A stretch of DNA of 64,000 nt from Sulfurovum sp. AR (GTDB taxonomy: Bacteria > Campylobacterota > Campylobacteria > Campylobacterales > Sulfurovaceae), in assembly GCF_000296775.1 (NCBI RefSeq), contig NZ_AJLE01000004.1, forward strand, positions 1 through 64,000. Direction: 5' to 3'. The notes under the pieces were generated by a model, which saw only the letters and a list, made by a program, of their open reading frames with translations, was not told the DNA's origin and ran no database searches. Within the stretch, counting starts at the first letter, position 1. Every line of letters begins with the position of its first letter. The position numbers and the translations under genes are program-made. Shown piece after piece: positions 43,533 through 54,517 of the stretch.

Positions 43533-44669
43533 ATGAAGAATATATACGATAATTTACCTTCCCCATGTTGGCTTTTAGAAGAAGCGAAACTGCTTAAAAA
43601 TCTTAATGTCATCTCAGAGATCAAAAAAGAGAGTGGCGCCAAAGTATTGCTTGCACTCAAAGGGTATGCTTTGTGGAAAAGTTTTCCACTGATCAAACCC
43701 TATCTTGAGGGATGCTGTGCCAGTGGTCTACATGAAGCAAAGCTTGCGGATGAAACATTTTCTAAAGAAGTCCATACCTACTCTCCTGCCTTTAAAGAAG
43801 AGGAGATCGATGAGATAGCCAGGATATCACATCATCTGGTATTTAACTCCCCTGCCCAGTTCCGCCGGTTCGCCTCACAAGCGAAGAAGATCAATCCGAA
43901 ACTCTCATTGGGACTGCGTGTGAATCCGGAGTATTCAGAGTCTCCCAAAGAGATATACAATCCTTGTGGACTCTACTCCAGACTCGGGACAACAGTACAA
44001 AATATGGATGATGCCATTTTAGAAGAGTGCGATGGCTTGCATTTTCATGCACTGTGTGAGCAAGGGAGTGATGCCCTTGAAAATGTACTCAAAAACTTTG
44101 AAGAAAAGTTTGCTGCATATATACCGAAAATGAAATGGATAAACTTTGGCGGAGGGCATCATATTACGCGTGAAGGATATGATACACAGAAGCTCATCGG
44201 GCTTATCAGGGAGTTTAAAAAGAGATATGATGTAGAAGTCTATCTTGAACCTGGTGAAGCGATAGGATGGCAGACCGGACCACTGATCACAACGGTACTT
44301 GACATCGTGCACAATGGCATGGATATAGCGATCCTTGACTCTTCTGCCGAAGCACACATGCCTGATACCATCATCATGCCTTACCGTGCTGATGTACGTT
44401 ATTCAGGAGTGGCCGGGGAAAAGGCACACACCTATCGTCTGGCGGGCAATACCTGTCTCGCTGGAGATATTATGGGAGACTATAGTTTTGATGCACCCCT
44501 TCAGATAGGGGATAAAATCATCTTTGAAGACCAAATGCACTATACCATGGTCAAAGCTACGACCTTTAATGGAGTGAAGCTTCCTTCTATAGCCATTCAA
44601 AGAGTGGATGGTACTGTAGATGTGGTACGTAACTTCGGCTATGAGGATTTTAAACAGAGACTTTCATAG
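43533..44669 (+). CDS. nspC: Carboxynorspermidine/carboxyspermidine decarboxylase
   Basis: 378 aa PLP enzyme of fold-type III that makes spermidine (or norspermidine) in the carboxyspermidine pathway. Visible are LPSPCWLLEEAKLLKNL at the start, the PLP lysine in LALKGYALW near 44, HFHALCEQG near 173, NFGGGHHIT near 205 and DSSAEAHMPD near 270. No Shine-Dalgarno lies before the ATG; instead TATAAT at 43522-43527 ends only 5 bases upstream, so the transcript may be leaderless. Confidence 0.95.
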   Translation: MKNIYDNLPSPCWLLEEAKLLKNLNVISEIKKESGAKVLLALKGYALWKSFPLIKPYLEGCCASGLHEAKLADETFSKEVHTYSPAFKEEEIDEIARISHHLVFNSPAQFRRFASQAKKINPKLSLGLRVNPEYSESPKEIYNPCGLYSRLGTTVQNMDDAILEECDGLHFHALCEQGSDALENVLKNFEEKFAAYIPKMKWINFGGGHHITREGYDTQKLIGLIREFKKRYDVEVYLEPGEAIGWQTGPLITTVLDIVHNGMDIAILDSSAEAHMPDTIIMPYRADVRYSGVAGEKAHTYRLAGNTCLAGDIMGDYSFDAPLQIGDKIIFEDQMHYTMVKATTFNGVKLPSIAIQRVDGTVDVVRNFGYEDFKQRLS

Positions 44670-44679
44670 ACCAAGAGGT

Positions 44680-47600
44680 TTAAAAATCTTTTTTATAGAG
44701 TATGTCATAGGATTGTGATTCTTCACTCACACCTATCACACTCTCCGTACGTTTTCCATGTTCATATTTGAGTTTTACACTTGAAACCTCATCATTGACA
44801 TAGATGATCGTGATCTTGTCTGTCAACTTTTTACCTACCTCTACACTCTTCCCCTCTCCAAGTACAAGATGGTCCAACTGTACGCCCAGATCTGAAAGTG
44901 CTGACTTTGCCATAGCACCTCCCATCATCTTCATCATCTCTTCACCACTGTTTGTACCCGCACCCGCTTCTGAATCAAATAGGATGATCGATAGTATCTG
45001 TTCTTTGGTCAATGAAGGTTTGGAGGTGAAATGGATATTCGGTGCATCCGCTGAACCCGTGATCCTGATAGTGATAAGATGATTCAGGGATTGATAGGTG
45101 ACACTCGCTTCAAGAAGCGGTTTATTTGGATTACCTGTAAAATGCACATAACTCTTATCCAAAATAAACTTCTTACCCTCGAAAGTATAGCTTCCCCCTT
45201 TTAGTATCTCTACAGAACCCAAGAGCATGAGTTCTGACTCTTCTGCCTTATAGACACTCAGATCCACTGCAGCTTGTATATCAACATTGCCTTTTTTATA
45301 GATCAATGGTTTTTTTGTCTTTATCTGTACAGAGGCACTGAGTCCATCCATAAATGGATTGGGTTCTTTCTCTTTAATATCTTGCACGATGATAATATCA
45401 CTGTCAGATGCGTAAGTCTTTTGACCCAGGTCATAGTGTATATCACCACCCAAAAGCGTGATCTCACCATTGACCGATGTTTTATTCCCGTCCAGCACCG
45501 TTTTGATATCTATAGCACTCTCCAGGTCAACGATCTCATGTACTATAGGAAAGGTATCAGCTTCTGCCGTTATCGTTCCTTTTCTAGCCTTAAGGTCATA
45601 GGTACCCAGAACCTTTAATCCGTCATTCAACCAAATAGGTTCCATGGTCACATTTTGATCGTTCAAAAATATCGTTGAGGATTTTGTAGAAAAAAGTTTT
45701 TGCCCTCTATAGGTAAACCTGTAATGGTTCAATACAATTTTTTCATCCTGCAAATGCACTGCCAGATCTATATCATTGACAATATGTTCTGTTTTCCGCT
45801 CTGCTTGATAGCTGATCTGCGGTGATCTCAGTGCAATGTCGATATTTTTTAACTCACTGAGTGCTACAGAGAGTTCTGCACTCCCTTTGACTACAGGAAC
45901 CTCTCCAAGGGTATAGACATCTTTAATACTTTTTATCAAAGCATTCATAGAAGTGATCTGTGTATCTACTGTGAGTTTTTCTTGAGGCACGCCAGATAGA
46001 TTGGCAGTTAAACCACCTAATGTGACCTTCCCTTTTAATTGGCTACTGTTCATATCATATTGTGCATTTGCATTCAGCCTGCCTGCTGTAACTACAACAT
46101 CTATACTATTTCCTAGTACGGTTACGTCATTTTTGAGAGGATCCAGATGATCCCACTTTATAGAGGTATTGTAAGTGCGCAAAAGTGACTCTTTAGGTAT
46201 ATGCATCACTGTTTGTACTTGTAATCTCTCTTTCAAACTCATGTTCACATCGATATTCACCACATTAGAATCTATTTTCGCATAGGCCATCAGCGAAGCA
46301 TTCTTCTCAAAGCTGATAGGTGCATCTATGACCATATTGGCTTTTGTTTGGTTCAGTTCTACAGGAAGTGCTATAAATTCATTAAGCACCAATGGATGCT
46401 TGTTCTCTAAATGTAAATCAGCCTTTTTAAAATCAGGGGAGATAAATGTTCCTTGTAGATTATCTGACTCTATCTCTGTTTTCACACTGTGTCCGTCACC
46501 TTTGTATGTGACGCGTAAGTGATCAAGAGGTTTTACAAATTTTGGATCAACGCCAATGATCTTTGCAGCATAGATCTCTCCACTGTAACTGATATGCTTA
46601 TCCATCGTAAAAAGATTGGTCACCAAAACATCTTTTGCATACGGTGTTGTCAGCAGTAGATCACTCTTAGCCTTTAGAGTGCTTTTTTTGATATCATACT
46701 CCACATTGATATGTAGATCATCGATATCAAGATTAAAATCATTGACATCAGCCTTCAGGACCTGTTCCATCTTTATTTTCAGATCTGAATTTACCATTGA
46801 TCGAGAGACATTGAGATCAACAACGATGTCCCCCACGGCTTCTCTTCTTATAGGCAGTTCATAGAGTGTAAAGAGTGCTTTTTTAGGTTTGAAATCCACC
46901 TTTCCAATCAGTTTATTGTTCTTCACTTTTGTCTTATAATATATATCACTGAGATTTGTACTGCTGTACACATTCAGATCAGCTTTTTGAAGTAGAAGCT
47001 TTTCTACTTCAAAAACGGCGTCCCTTCCACTTACATTAAACGCTTTCGCATCTACAGGACCATAGATAAAAGGAAGTGTATTAATCTTTAATCTGCCTAG
47101 ATGTACCCATTTTGGCATTAATGGATTCACCGTTTTATCTTTACTTCTATTATCATTTCCTGTAACGACTGCATCACTTTCATTACTCTCATTACTGTCT
47201 GGAATAAAAAGTGTTTGCAGTGCAAGTGCATCAAGCTCTTTGATGGTCAATTCTCTTACATTCAGATACCTATCTTTCAACCCTGCCTTCAAAGTGATCT
47301 TAGTCACATTAGAATCCACTTTCAGATCCAAGGCACGTACATCCACACTCTCACTTGAATACTGCAAATCCCTTACATCCAACATCAGCTTTGAGATACC
47401 TATCCCCTGTTCATCAAAAGGTTCAAGACTGAGTGAAGCATGCTGTACACTTACATCTATCTCCAAAGGCGCATCCGTACTGCTGCTCTCATTGCTTGTA
47501 TTATTTTCGCTGGAAGAGAAAGACGCCATCAGTGTTTTGACCGTACCCACATTGGCTTTTTCGATCTGCAGGGTATTGATGATAAGTGTTTTTTTGAAAA

Positions 47601-47874
47601 GTCCGGCAGGGTTCCATTTCAGCGTAATATGTTTAACAAGCGGATCTTCATTATATGCCAAATCTTCTATCATCACTCCCGTCAGTACATTTCCATGGAT
47701 ACGGCTGTAAGAGATGTTATAATCAGGTGCAAAGTGATCAGCCACTTTCCTGACAACATAGGCTGAATTGACGATAAAATAAAGAGCCAGTCCCATGACA
47801 ATAGCCAGTATGAGTAGGTATACAATGATTTTTCTCATCCATAACAACGGCCTGTAAAGTAATATCTTTTTCAA
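44680..47874 (-). CDS. tamB: TamB-like envelope transport protein
   Basis: 1064 aa, one N-terminal membrane helix (KIIVYLLILAIVMGLALYF), then a very long beta-rich periplasmic part and the conserved C-terminal DUF490/TamB domain (LTKEQILSIILFDSEAG near 990). TamB forms a periplasmic groove with TamA, implicated in phospholipid or autotransporter delivery to the outer membrane. It overlaps tamA by four bases (47871-47874), so the two are translationally coupled. Confidence 0.93.
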   Translation of the reverse strand: MKKILLYRPLLWMRKIIVYLLILAIVMGLALYFIVNSAYVVRKVADHFAPDYNISYSRIHGNVLTGVMIEDLAYNEDPLVKHITLKWNPAGLFKKTLIINTLQIEKANVGTVKTLMASFSSSENNTSNESSSTDAPLEIDVSVQHASLSLEPFDEQGIGISKLMLDVRDLQYSSESVDVRALDLKVDSNVTKITLKAGLKDRYLNVRELTIKELDALALQTLFIPDSNESNESDAVVTGNDNRSKDKTVNPLMPKWVHLGRLKINTLPFIYGPVDAKAFNVSGRDAVFEVEKLLLQKADLNVYSSTNLSDIYYKTKVKNNKLIGKVDFKPKKALFTLYELPIRREAVGDIVVDLNVSRSMVNSDLKIKMEQVLKADVNDFNLDIDDLHINVEYDIKKSTLKAKSDLLLTTPYAKDVLVTNLFTMDKHISYSGEIYAAKIIGVDPKFVKPLDHLRVTYKGDGHSVKTEIESDNLQGTFISPDFKKADLHLENKHPLVLNEFIALPVELNQTKANMVIDAPISFEKNASLMAYAKIDSNVVNIDVNMSLKERLQVQTVMHIPKESLLRTYNTSIKWDHLDPLKNDVTVLGNSIDVVVTAGRLNANAQYDMNSSQLKGKVTLGGLTANLSGVPQEKLTVDTQITSMNALIKSIKDVYTLGEVPVVKGSAELSVALSELKNIDIALRSPQISYQAERKTEHIVNDIDLAVHLQDEKIVLNHYRFTYRGQKLFSTKSSTIFLNDQNVTMEPIWLNDGLKVLGTYDLKARKGTITAEADTFPIVHEIVDLESAIDIKTVLDGNKTSVNGEITLLGGDIHYDLGQKTYASDSDIIIVQDIKEKEPNPFMDGLSASVQIKTKKPLIYKKGNVDIQAAVDLSVYKAEESELMLLGSVEILKGGSYTFEGKKFILDKSYVHFTGNPNKPLLEASVTYQSLNHLITIRITGSADAPNIHFTSKPSLTKEQILSIILFDSEAGAGTNSGEEMMKMMGGAMAKSALSDLGVQLDHLVLGEGKSVEVGKKLTDKITIIYVNDEVSSVKLKYEHGKRTESVIGVSEESQSYDILYKKDF

Positions 47875-49631
47875 AACGATTGTCCTATCTGAAATGAAAT
47901 GCCATACTGTGAGAAATCATTGACATTGAAACCTATATCCAGTTTAAAAGGGCCTATAGGTGTCATATAGCGAGCTCCTACACCCACAGCAGAGATGATC
48001 TCTCCTTTAAAATTGTAGCTTTCCTCTGTAAGCATGGTATTGTCCGTAAAGAGTGCCCCATAGATATCACCCCATACAGGATAATTTGCTTCCAAAGAGA
48101 GATTGGCCATGGTTGAAGCACCATAGATACTATCTTCTTTAGGAGAAATGATCACCCCCAGTTCTCTAAATCCGTATGCACGGTTAGAGTAGGCACCTCC
48201 CCCAAAAAAATACTTTGATTCTGGCAGTCCATTCTCGGTTGAGACATCCACTATACCTACCTTTCCTACAGCTGCAAGCGTAAGATCGGCAAATGTATGG
48301 ATGAACCTGCCTTCGAACAGTGTTTTCATATAGACACTGGCTTCCTCATCATAGGAGAGGCCAAATTCACCGTAAGCAGAAAGGTAATACCCATATTTTG
48401 GATTGAGTTTGGAATCTCTAGCGTCATAGACAAGATCAACATAGGGATATAAGAGTGGAAAAGTACCCTCTGTGAATGCCTGAGACAATTCAGCACTCGA
48501 ATCAACGTTTTCTAATGCAGTGATAACAATATTTTCCAAAGCAATACCTGCTCTTAATCTTAGTCTTTTATGCTCATGTTCCAAATAGGCTTTTAAAAAT
48601 GCTTTTTCCTCTTTAAATCCATCAAACTCCAAATTTGAATATCCTGTATTCCCACCTAGATCCGTGTAATACCCAAAAATATCTAAAAATGCCGGTTTAA
48701 AATAACCCAACTTGATCAACTGTTCTCTTTGAGACCAAGATGTTTGAAGCTTTAATTCCTGCGCATTGCCCATAAAGTTATGTTTGGTGATTTCTCCAAG
48801 CACCCGCATTCCTACATATGTGTCATAGCCTGCACCCGCTTCCAAATGGTAGGGTTTTTCCATCTCTGTAAAGGTGATATCTACCGGTACCACATTGTAA
48901 AACTTCCTATCTACATCGATAAGCACACTGTCAAAAGCATTCAATCCGTAAAGTTTGTTGGATGTATCCTGTATCAGATCCGTACTATACCTTTGCCCCT
49001 CTTTGGCTTTGACACGTGACCTGATGACATCCTCATCTATGGTTTCCAGTCCTGAAGTTGTTAATTTCCCGAAGCTACATATGCCACCTTTACGCAGGAT
49101 GTAGCGCAGATCAACAGTGTGCAGATCCAGATCTACATAGGCTTTCGTGTCCAGATCATAACTGCAATATCCCTCTTTGAGTAACCCTGCAATCATTTTA
49201 CTTTTTATTGCTATAAAGGTTTCAGCTCTAAAAATATCATCTTTTTTCATAGTGACCATGGTAGAGATGTTATAGTCACTGGAGATATTGATATCTCTCA
49301 CCCTGACAGGTTCATTCTCACTAATGGTTACAAAGACGGTTGTGTTAGTCTCTTGAATAGTAAAATTGGCATCATAAAACCCTTCAGAGTCGTAAAAGCT
49401 TTTTAATGAGGCTGCTAGAGAAGGTATGAGTTTATCTTTGATACGAGGGGTATTATCTTTCCAAAATTGGAAAAAACCTGGTGTCGTCACACCTAAGGCA
49501 TCTTGCAGATCAGATTCTTCAAAATATTTTTGACCACTAAAGTGAATCTCATGGGTCGGTAATTGTATTTCATCAGCAAAAAGAAGTGTAGATATGCATA
49601 TGATAAGACAAAATGTAAACGTGTGCCGCAT
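47871..49631 (-). CDS. tamA: TamA-like Omp85 outer-membrane protein
   Basis: 586 aa. A signal peptide (FCLIICISTLLFA) is followed by POTRA-type domains (about 25-260) and a 16-strand-type Omp85 barrel. The motif FFGGGAYSNRAYGFRELG near 478 is the conserved Omp85 loop-6 region (the RGY-like motif reads RAYGF), and GPFKLDIGFNVNDF lies near the C-terminus. It would insert outer-membrane components together with TamB. Confidence 0.93.
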   Translation of the reverse strand: MRHTFTFCLIICISTLLFADEIQLPTHEIHFSGQKYFEESDLQDALGVTTPGFFQFWKDNTPRIKDKLIPSLAASLKSFYDSEGFYDANFTIQETNTTVFVTISENEPVRVRDINISSDYNISTMVTMKKDDIFRAETFIAIKSKMIAGLLKEGYCSYDLDTKAYVDLDLHTVDLRYILRKGGICSFGKLTTSGLETIDEDVIRSRVKAKEGQRYSTDLIQDTSNKLYGLNAFDSVLIDVDRKFYNVVPVDITFTEMEKPYHLEAGAGYDTYVGMRVLGEITKHNFMGNAQELKLQTSWSQREQLIKLGYFKPAFLDIFGYYTDLGGNTGYSNLEFDGFKEEKAFLKAYLEHEHKRLRLRAGIALENIVITALENVDSSAELSQAFTEGTFPLLYPYVDLVYDARDSKLNPKYGYYLSAYGEFGLSYDEEASVYMKTLFEGRFIHTFADLTLAAVGKVGIVDVSTENGLPESKYFFGGGAYSNRAYGFRELGVIISPKEDSIYGASTMANLSLEANYPVWGDIYGALFTDNTMLTEESYNFKGEIISAVGVGARYMTPIGPFKLDIGFNVNDFSQYGISFQIGQSF

Positions 49632-49667
49632 ATTTTACTCTCCTAAAATACTATAGTTAACTTCTCT

Positions 49668-50555
49668 TTAATCCAGTAAGTCTTTCACACTCTCCAAAGG
49701 ATCTTTACCCTCTTCTATCATGGCATATACTTCTTCAGCGATAGGAAGATAGATCTCTTTCTCTTTGGCTATTTTATGCAAGGCTTTGGCTGTAGGTACT
49801 CCCTCGGCCACTTCTCCAAGCTCACTGAGTATCTCATCCATATCCTTACCCTTTGCCAGTCCTAACCCTACTCTGTAATTCCTTGAGAGTGTCGAACTTG
49901 CTGTAAGAAAAAGGTCGCCTGCCCCGCCCAAGGAAAGAAACGTTTCAGTCTTTGCACCAAACGCTTCTCCAAAACGTGTCATTTCCACTAAGCCTCTGGA
50001 GATGAGTGCTGCCCGCGCATTATTTCCAAGCCCCAAACCATCACACACGCCACCGGCAATGGCAATAACATTTTTATAGGCTCCCGAGACTTCTGCACCA
50101 ACAACATCGCTGCTTACATACCCTTTGATAAATTTTGGTAGTGCATCTGCATAGGTTTGTGCCAATTCATGATTTGTAGAACTAATGATCAATGCGGTTG
50201 GAAGCGATTTTTGCACTTCTGCTGCGAAGGACGGACCGGAGATGAAAGCCAGTCTATCCGCAGAGACAAAGTCACCGTACACTTCATTCAAAAAAGCTCC
50301 AGTACTTGTCTCTATCCCTTTGGCTGCAACCAGGATCTTCTGTCCATGATCCACAAAATTCTCTTCCATCCATCCGCGAACAAACTGTGCAGGGATAGCT
50401 ATCACCAGATACTCACACTTTAACGCTTCACTCATAGGCACAAAATTCTCTATCGCTTTCGTATGCCGAGAAGAGATCACCACATCATTCTTTTGACTAT
50501 AGGCATGATACAAGGCCTGTCCCCATTTCCCTGCGCCAATAATTGCCATTTTCAT
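49668..50555 (-). CDS. gpsA: Glycerol-3-phosphate dehydrogenase [NAD(P)+]
   Basis: 295 aa. It reduces dihydroxyacetone phosphate to sn-glycerol-3-phosphate for phospholipid synthesis. The NAD-binding start is MKMAIIGAGKWGQALYHAY. AAKGIETSTGAFLNEV and FISGPSFAAEV follow near 98 and 117, the catalytic GAYKNVIAIAGGVCDGLGLG near 179, and LGGAGDLFLTASS near 237. It overlaps the K+ channel gene by four bases. Confidence 0.97.
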   Translation of the reverse strand: MKMAIIGAGKWGQALYHAYSQKNDVVISSRHTKAIENFVPMSEALKCEYLVIAIPAQFVRGWMEENFVDHGQKILVAAKGIETSTGAFLNEVYGDFVSADRLAFISGPSFAAEVQKSLPTALIISSTNHELAQTYADALPKFIKGYVSSDVVGAEVSGAYKNVIAIAGGVCDGLGLGNNARAALISRGLVEMTRFGEAFGAKTETFLSLGGAGDLFLTASSTLSRNYRVGLGLAKGKDMDEILSELGEVAEGVPTAKALHKIAKEKEIYLPIAEEVYAMIEEGKDPLESVKDLLD

Positions 50556-52192
50556 CTTTCTACCCTTTTTACATTATTATCGATCATTTCAACAAACTGT
50601 GAAGCACTCTCATCATACATATCAAATATTTTGCTTACACCTGCCAAAAGCAATTTTCTATTGTCTTCTTTCGTATCAGAGAGTGCCACGATTTCATCTT
50701 TAAATCCATTGGCACGCAGTGTAATGCTGTAGTAGACATTCAACGCTTCATCATTCATTGCACACACTGCGATTCCATCCTTGATATCAGGAGTTTCACT
50801 GTTTTTTTTATCGATGAGGATCACGTTGGTAAAACCGTCATCTTTAGCTGCTTCATAACTCTCATTTCCGATCTCATAGATCGTCACTTCTATCCCCTCT
50901 TCTTTAAGCATTTTACAGATATGGTCACTCTTATGCGTATAACCGAAAAAGGAAATACTTTTCTTCTCCTCTTCACTGTGCTTCTTCAAATAATGAAAAG
51001 CTCTTGTATCTATCACATCATAGGGTTCGACCAAGCCATCTACTTTTGTCGCTTCATACTGTGGACGTAACTCCACTTGATTCATACGGGCATACACCAC
51101 AGAATCGGATTGGATACTTTTTGCATTGAGGATAAAATAGATATTATTGATATCAGAACTGCTTAAAGTCAGCATCGCTCTGATATTCTCTCTTTCATAC
51201 AATGTTTTTACCATTTTAGCACTGGAACCATCTGCATGTATCACTTGATAGCCATCTTGTTGTGCTTTATTTGCTTTGGATTCATCATCTTCTATGATCA
51301 CAGGTTCATAGTTTTTCTGTATTTTTAGTTTCTTTGCGATTGTTGTTCCCAAATGCCCATATCCATTAATGATAACCACGTTATGCATTTTATGCACATG
51401 ATTGATACTGTCCTGGTTACGCAGTTCACTAAATCTTTCAGAAAAAGCAGAAACCATCACAGAAGTCACAAAAGAGATCATCGCGATACCAAATATAATA
51501 CCGAACATCGATACGATCTTACCCAGTTCAGTCACAGGAGTGATATCACCATACCCTACTGTAGAGATGGTCACTAAGGCCCAATAGATAGCATCCAGAT
51601 AAGAACCCAACGCTTGATTGATACCGAATTCAAGCAGATAAAATATGGAACCAAAAGTAAAAGTGACGCCCAAAAGCATATAGCCTAAAAAAACAAATTC
51701 AAAACGTTTTTTAAGCAATGCGTTAAACAGGCTCGATGCCCCATGCATGTAATGATAGAGTTTTAAGAGCCGCAAGATCCTGAATTTCGGGAAAATAGCT
51801 ATAAGATCGATCAATGCAGGCAGGGAGATCATATAGCGTAATTTCGATCTTAAAACCGCCCAGTATCTCTCAGAACTACTAGTGTCAGAGGCTGAAGCAA
51901 CAAGATATTTATGGATATCATGGCTGATCCATAATCTTAGCAGATACTCCACAGCAAAAATAGCTGTGACAAAATAGAGATCGAATTCTACAAGCCACTC
52001 AGGGACCTTGCCTGTTTTGCTCAAAATGAGTATCGCGATCGATAGTACGATAAGCATAATCATAAATGCATCAAAGTACTTTTTATAGGGGTAGTTTATA
52101 TCTTCAAGCAGTGAACGAAAAAAAGATTTTATCTTTTGATAGCGTACAGAACTGTCTATCTTGTGCGAGAGTTTAACGATGAAATCATGCAT
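50552..52192 (-). CDS. Voltage-gated-type potassium channel with RCK domains
   Basis: 546 aa. Six membrane helices lie in the N-terminal 240 residues. The S4-like segment is RFRILRLLKLYHYMHGASSL and the selectivity filter is STVGYGDITPV near 213. A RCK/TrkA-N domain with NGYGHLGTTIAKKL follows near 275. A second RCK-like domain begins near 410 (SISFFGYTHKSDHICKML). The protein is a Kch-like inner-membrane channel; the ligand of the RCK domains is not clear. It is coupled to gpsA by a four-base overlap. Confidence 0.93.
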   Translation of the reverse strand: MHDFIVKLSHKIDSSVRYQKIKSFFRSLLEDINYPYKKYFDAFMIMLIVLSIAILILSKTGKVPEWLVEFDLYFVTAIFAVEYLLRLWISHDIHKYLVASASDTSSSERYWAVLRSKLRYMISLPALIDLIAIFPKFRILRLLKLYHYMHGASSLFNALLKKRFEFVFLGYMLLGVTFTFGSIFYLLEFGINQALGSYLDAIYWALVTISTVGYGDITPVTELGKIVSMFGIIFGIAMISFVTSVMVSAFSERFSELRNQDSINHVHKMHNVVIINGYGHLGTTIAKKLKIQKNYEPVIIEDDESKANKAQQDGYQVIHADGSSAKMVKTLYERENIRAMLTLSSSDINNIYFILNAKSIQSDSVVYARMNQVELRPQYEATKVDGLVEPYDVIDTRAFHYLKKHSEEEKKSISFFGYTHKSDHICKMLKEEGIEVTIYEIGNESYEAAKDDGFTNVILIDKKNSETPDIKDGIAVCAMNDEALNVYYSITLRANGFKDEIVALSDTKEDNRKLLLAGVSKIFDMYDESASQFVEMIDNNVKRVER

Positions 52193-52219
52193 ATATTGCT
52201 ACCTCCCAAAATGCACATC

Positions 52220-52238
52220 CCATGGTACTATACCATGG
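52220..52238. terminator. Perfect inverted repeat between gatB and the channel gene
   Basis: CCATGGTA (52220-52227) and TACCATGG (52231-52238) form an 8-bp stem with a 3-base loop just after the gatB stop. On the minus strand it is followed by GATGTGCATTTT rather than a strong T run, so it may be a weak terminator. Confidence 0.4.
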
Positions 52239-52250
52239 ATGAATTTTATT

Positions 52251-53681
52251 TTATCCCAGTCTTTGTTTCAGTAACTCATTGACCTTACCAGGATTTGCAG
52301 TCCCTTTGCTGGCTTTCATCGTCTGTCCGACAAAGAAACCAAAGAGTTTTTCTTTACCACCTTTATACTCTTCTACCTTTTCCGGGTTCGCCGCCAGTAT
52401 CTCATCGATAATGGCCAAGATAGCGCTATCATCACTGACCTGTGCAAGTCCTAGCTTATCGATCAATCCATCGATATCACGATCTTCATTTTCCATCATA
52501 TGATCAAGGATCTCTTTAGCACCTTTACCGGAGATAGTATTGTCAGTAATTTTAGATACCAAGGTACCCAGTGTTTTGGCATCTACCGGCGAATCTTCTA
52601 TAGAGACTCCTGCTTTATTCAGACGGCCAAGAAGTTCAGAGGTCAACCAGGTTACGGCTGTTTTAGCCACAGCACCGTGCTCTAACATCTCTTCAAAGTA
52701 GTATGCCAATTCTTTATCTGCTGTGATCACATGGGCATCATAAGGCTTGATCCCAAGCTCTTCCATATACCGTTTTGCTTTTGCATCCGGAAGTTCCGGC
52801 ATGATCTTTGCTTCTGCTACCATCTCATCCGTCACGATAAGCGGACGCAAGTCCGGGTCAGGGAAGTAGCGGTAATCCGCAGCTTCCTCTTTCCCTCTCA
52901 TCGATTTTGTTACACTCTCTTCCACATTCCAAAGACGTGTTTCCTGATAGACTTCCTCTTCATACACTCCATCTTCATAGGCTTCAGTCTGTCTTTGCAC
53001 CTCATAAGCGATCGCAGCAGACACAAATTTAAATGAGTTGATGTTTTTGATCTCTACTCTGGTACCAAACGCTTCTTGACCTTTAGGACGAATAGAAACA
53101 TTCACATCACATCTGAACGATCCCTCTTGCATGTTTGCATCAGAGATATCAAGATAGCGTACCGTAGAGTGAAGTTTTTTCAAGTATGCTACCGCTTCAT
53201 CTGCACTTCTCATATCCGGTTGAGATACGATCTCAAGCAGTGGTGTACCCGCACGGTTGAGATCCACCTTCGAGTGGTTTCCCTCATGCATGTTCTTCCC
53301 TGCATCCGCTTCAAGATGCGCCTGTGTCATACCTATGCGTTTTTGTGTACCATCTTCCAGGTCTATGAACAACTCACCATTTTGTACGATCGCCTTTGTC
53401 AACTGTGTGATCTGGTACGCCGACGGACTGTCCGGATAAAAATAAGATTTTCTATCGAATACAGAATCATGGTTCACATCTGCATTGATCGCATATCCAA
53501 ATCTCATCGCCTTGATCGCAGCTTCTTTATTGACCACTGGTAAAGCACCCGGAAGTGCTAAACAGGTAGGACAGGTATTGATATTTTGATGCTCTGCAAA
53601 AGAGGTAGGACAAGAGCAAAAGAGTTTAGTTTTAGTGTTAAGCTGCACATGCACTTCAAGACCGATAACGGTTTCAAACAT
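52251..53681 (-). CDS. gatB: Asp-tRNA(Asn)/Glu-tRNA(Gln) amidotransferase subunit B
   Basis: 476 aa, full length. In the GatCAB complex it activates and amidates mischarged Glu-tRNA(Gln) or Asp-tRNA(Asn). It begins [20 protein letters not shown], with the zinc cysteines in LFCSCPT and [14 protein letters not shown] near 30-50, the kinase-like core [17 protein letters not shown], and a C-terminal tail/YqeY domain (about 325-476). gatA and gatC are not in this window. Confidence 0.98.
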   Translation of the reverse strand: MFETVIGLEVHVQLNTKTKLFCSCPTSFAEHQNINTCPTCLALPGALPVVNKEAAIKAMRFGYAINADVNHDSVFDRKSYFYPDSPSAYQITQLTKAIVQNGELFIDLEDGTQKRIGMTQAHLEADAGKNMHEGNHSKVDLNRAGTPLLEIVSQPDMRSADEAVAYLKKLHSTVRYLDISDANMQEGSFRCDVNVSIRPKGQEAFGTRVEIKNINSFKFVSAAIAYEVQRQTEAYEDGVYEEEVYQETRLWNVEESVTKSMRGKEEAADYRYFPDPDLRPLIVTDEMVAEAKIMPELPDAKAKRYMEELGIKPYDAHVITADKELAYYFEEMLEHGAVAKTAVTWLTSELLGRLNKAGVSIEDSPVDAKTLGTLVSKITDNTISGKGAKEILDHMMENEDRDIDGLIDKLGLAQVSDDSAILAIIDEILAANPEKVEEYKGGKEKLFGFFVGQTMKASKGTANPGKVNELLKQRLG

Positions 53682-53762
53682 AGTAAGTATCCTTATAAAT
53701 ATAACGCGTATTTAATAAGGTAGATTATAGCGTTTTGCTTATTTAAGAGAGTTTATTCTCCA

Positions 53763-54515
53763 CTATTGCTTGATGATACGTACATCCCCGAAGAAGATCA
53801 AGTCTTTCAGGACAGCTTTTTCTACCAGCCCCTCTTTACCGATCCTTACATCCAATTCACCCTGTTTGCTATGGTAGAGTTTACGATACATGACCACCCT
53901 GCTGTACCAATCACCCTCTTGACCCTCACCTACAAAATCTATGATCTCTTTTAAGACTTTTCCAGAAGGTATCGTTATGTCAACACGCCCATTTTTACGG
54001 TCTTCGCCTACGGCTTTAAATTGATACTTTTCAGGTCTGTATTTCTCTTTGATATGTACTGGAAGATTCAAAAAAAAGGTCATGAGATCATCTTTGGCAT
54101 AATAATCCAGTTTTTCTGTAGCATTGATGATCTGTTGATCATATTTCCACTTCTTATACTGACGTGTGAGTCTCTTTTTTTTATGATCCACCCTGTAGAT
54201 CGTTGTACTGGTATAGGGACCAAAAGATTTGATCATCTGATACATATCTGTCACCAGAAAACCTTTTGAAATGTGTCCTTTCGAGATATGTCTCTCTTGA
54301 AGATCATCAGTGACAGTTTTTGCTATACCCAGTGTAGATACATTTGCATCTATCATATAATATGTGTCATCAGTTCTCAGAATCGCATGTGCCTTACCCA
54401 CTTGACCAAATATGCCATACTCCACACGGTAATCCGCTGCAATCTCTTCGGCCTGCAGAAGCACTGAAAAAAAGACACCAATGAGAGAAATAAGCAGTAA
54501 ACTATTTCGTAACAT
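53763..54515 (-). CDS. DUF3108-like periplasmic protein
   Basis: 250 aa with a signal peptide (LLLISLIGVFFSVLLQAEE). The beta-rich body (IAADYRVEYGIFGQVGKAHA, YYAKDDLMTFFLNLPVHIKE, RKNGRVDITIPSGKVL) fits the DUF3108 family, whose function is unknown. It starts 2 bases after the ThiE-like gene, in the same transcript. Confidence 0.8.
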   Translation of the reverse strand: MLRNSLLLISLIGVFFSVLLQAEEIAADYRVEYGIFGQVGKAHAILRTDDTYYMIDANVSTLGIAKTVTDDLQERHISKGHISKGFLVTDMYQMIKSFGPYTSTTIYRVDHKKKRLTRQYKKWKYDQQIINATEKLDYYAKDDLMTFFLNLPVHIKEKYRPEKYQFKAVGEDRKNGRVDITIPSGKVLKEIIDFVGEGQEGDWYSRVVMYRKLYHSKQGELDVRIGKEGLVEKAVLKDLIFFGDVRIIKQ

Positions 54516-54517
54516 TC

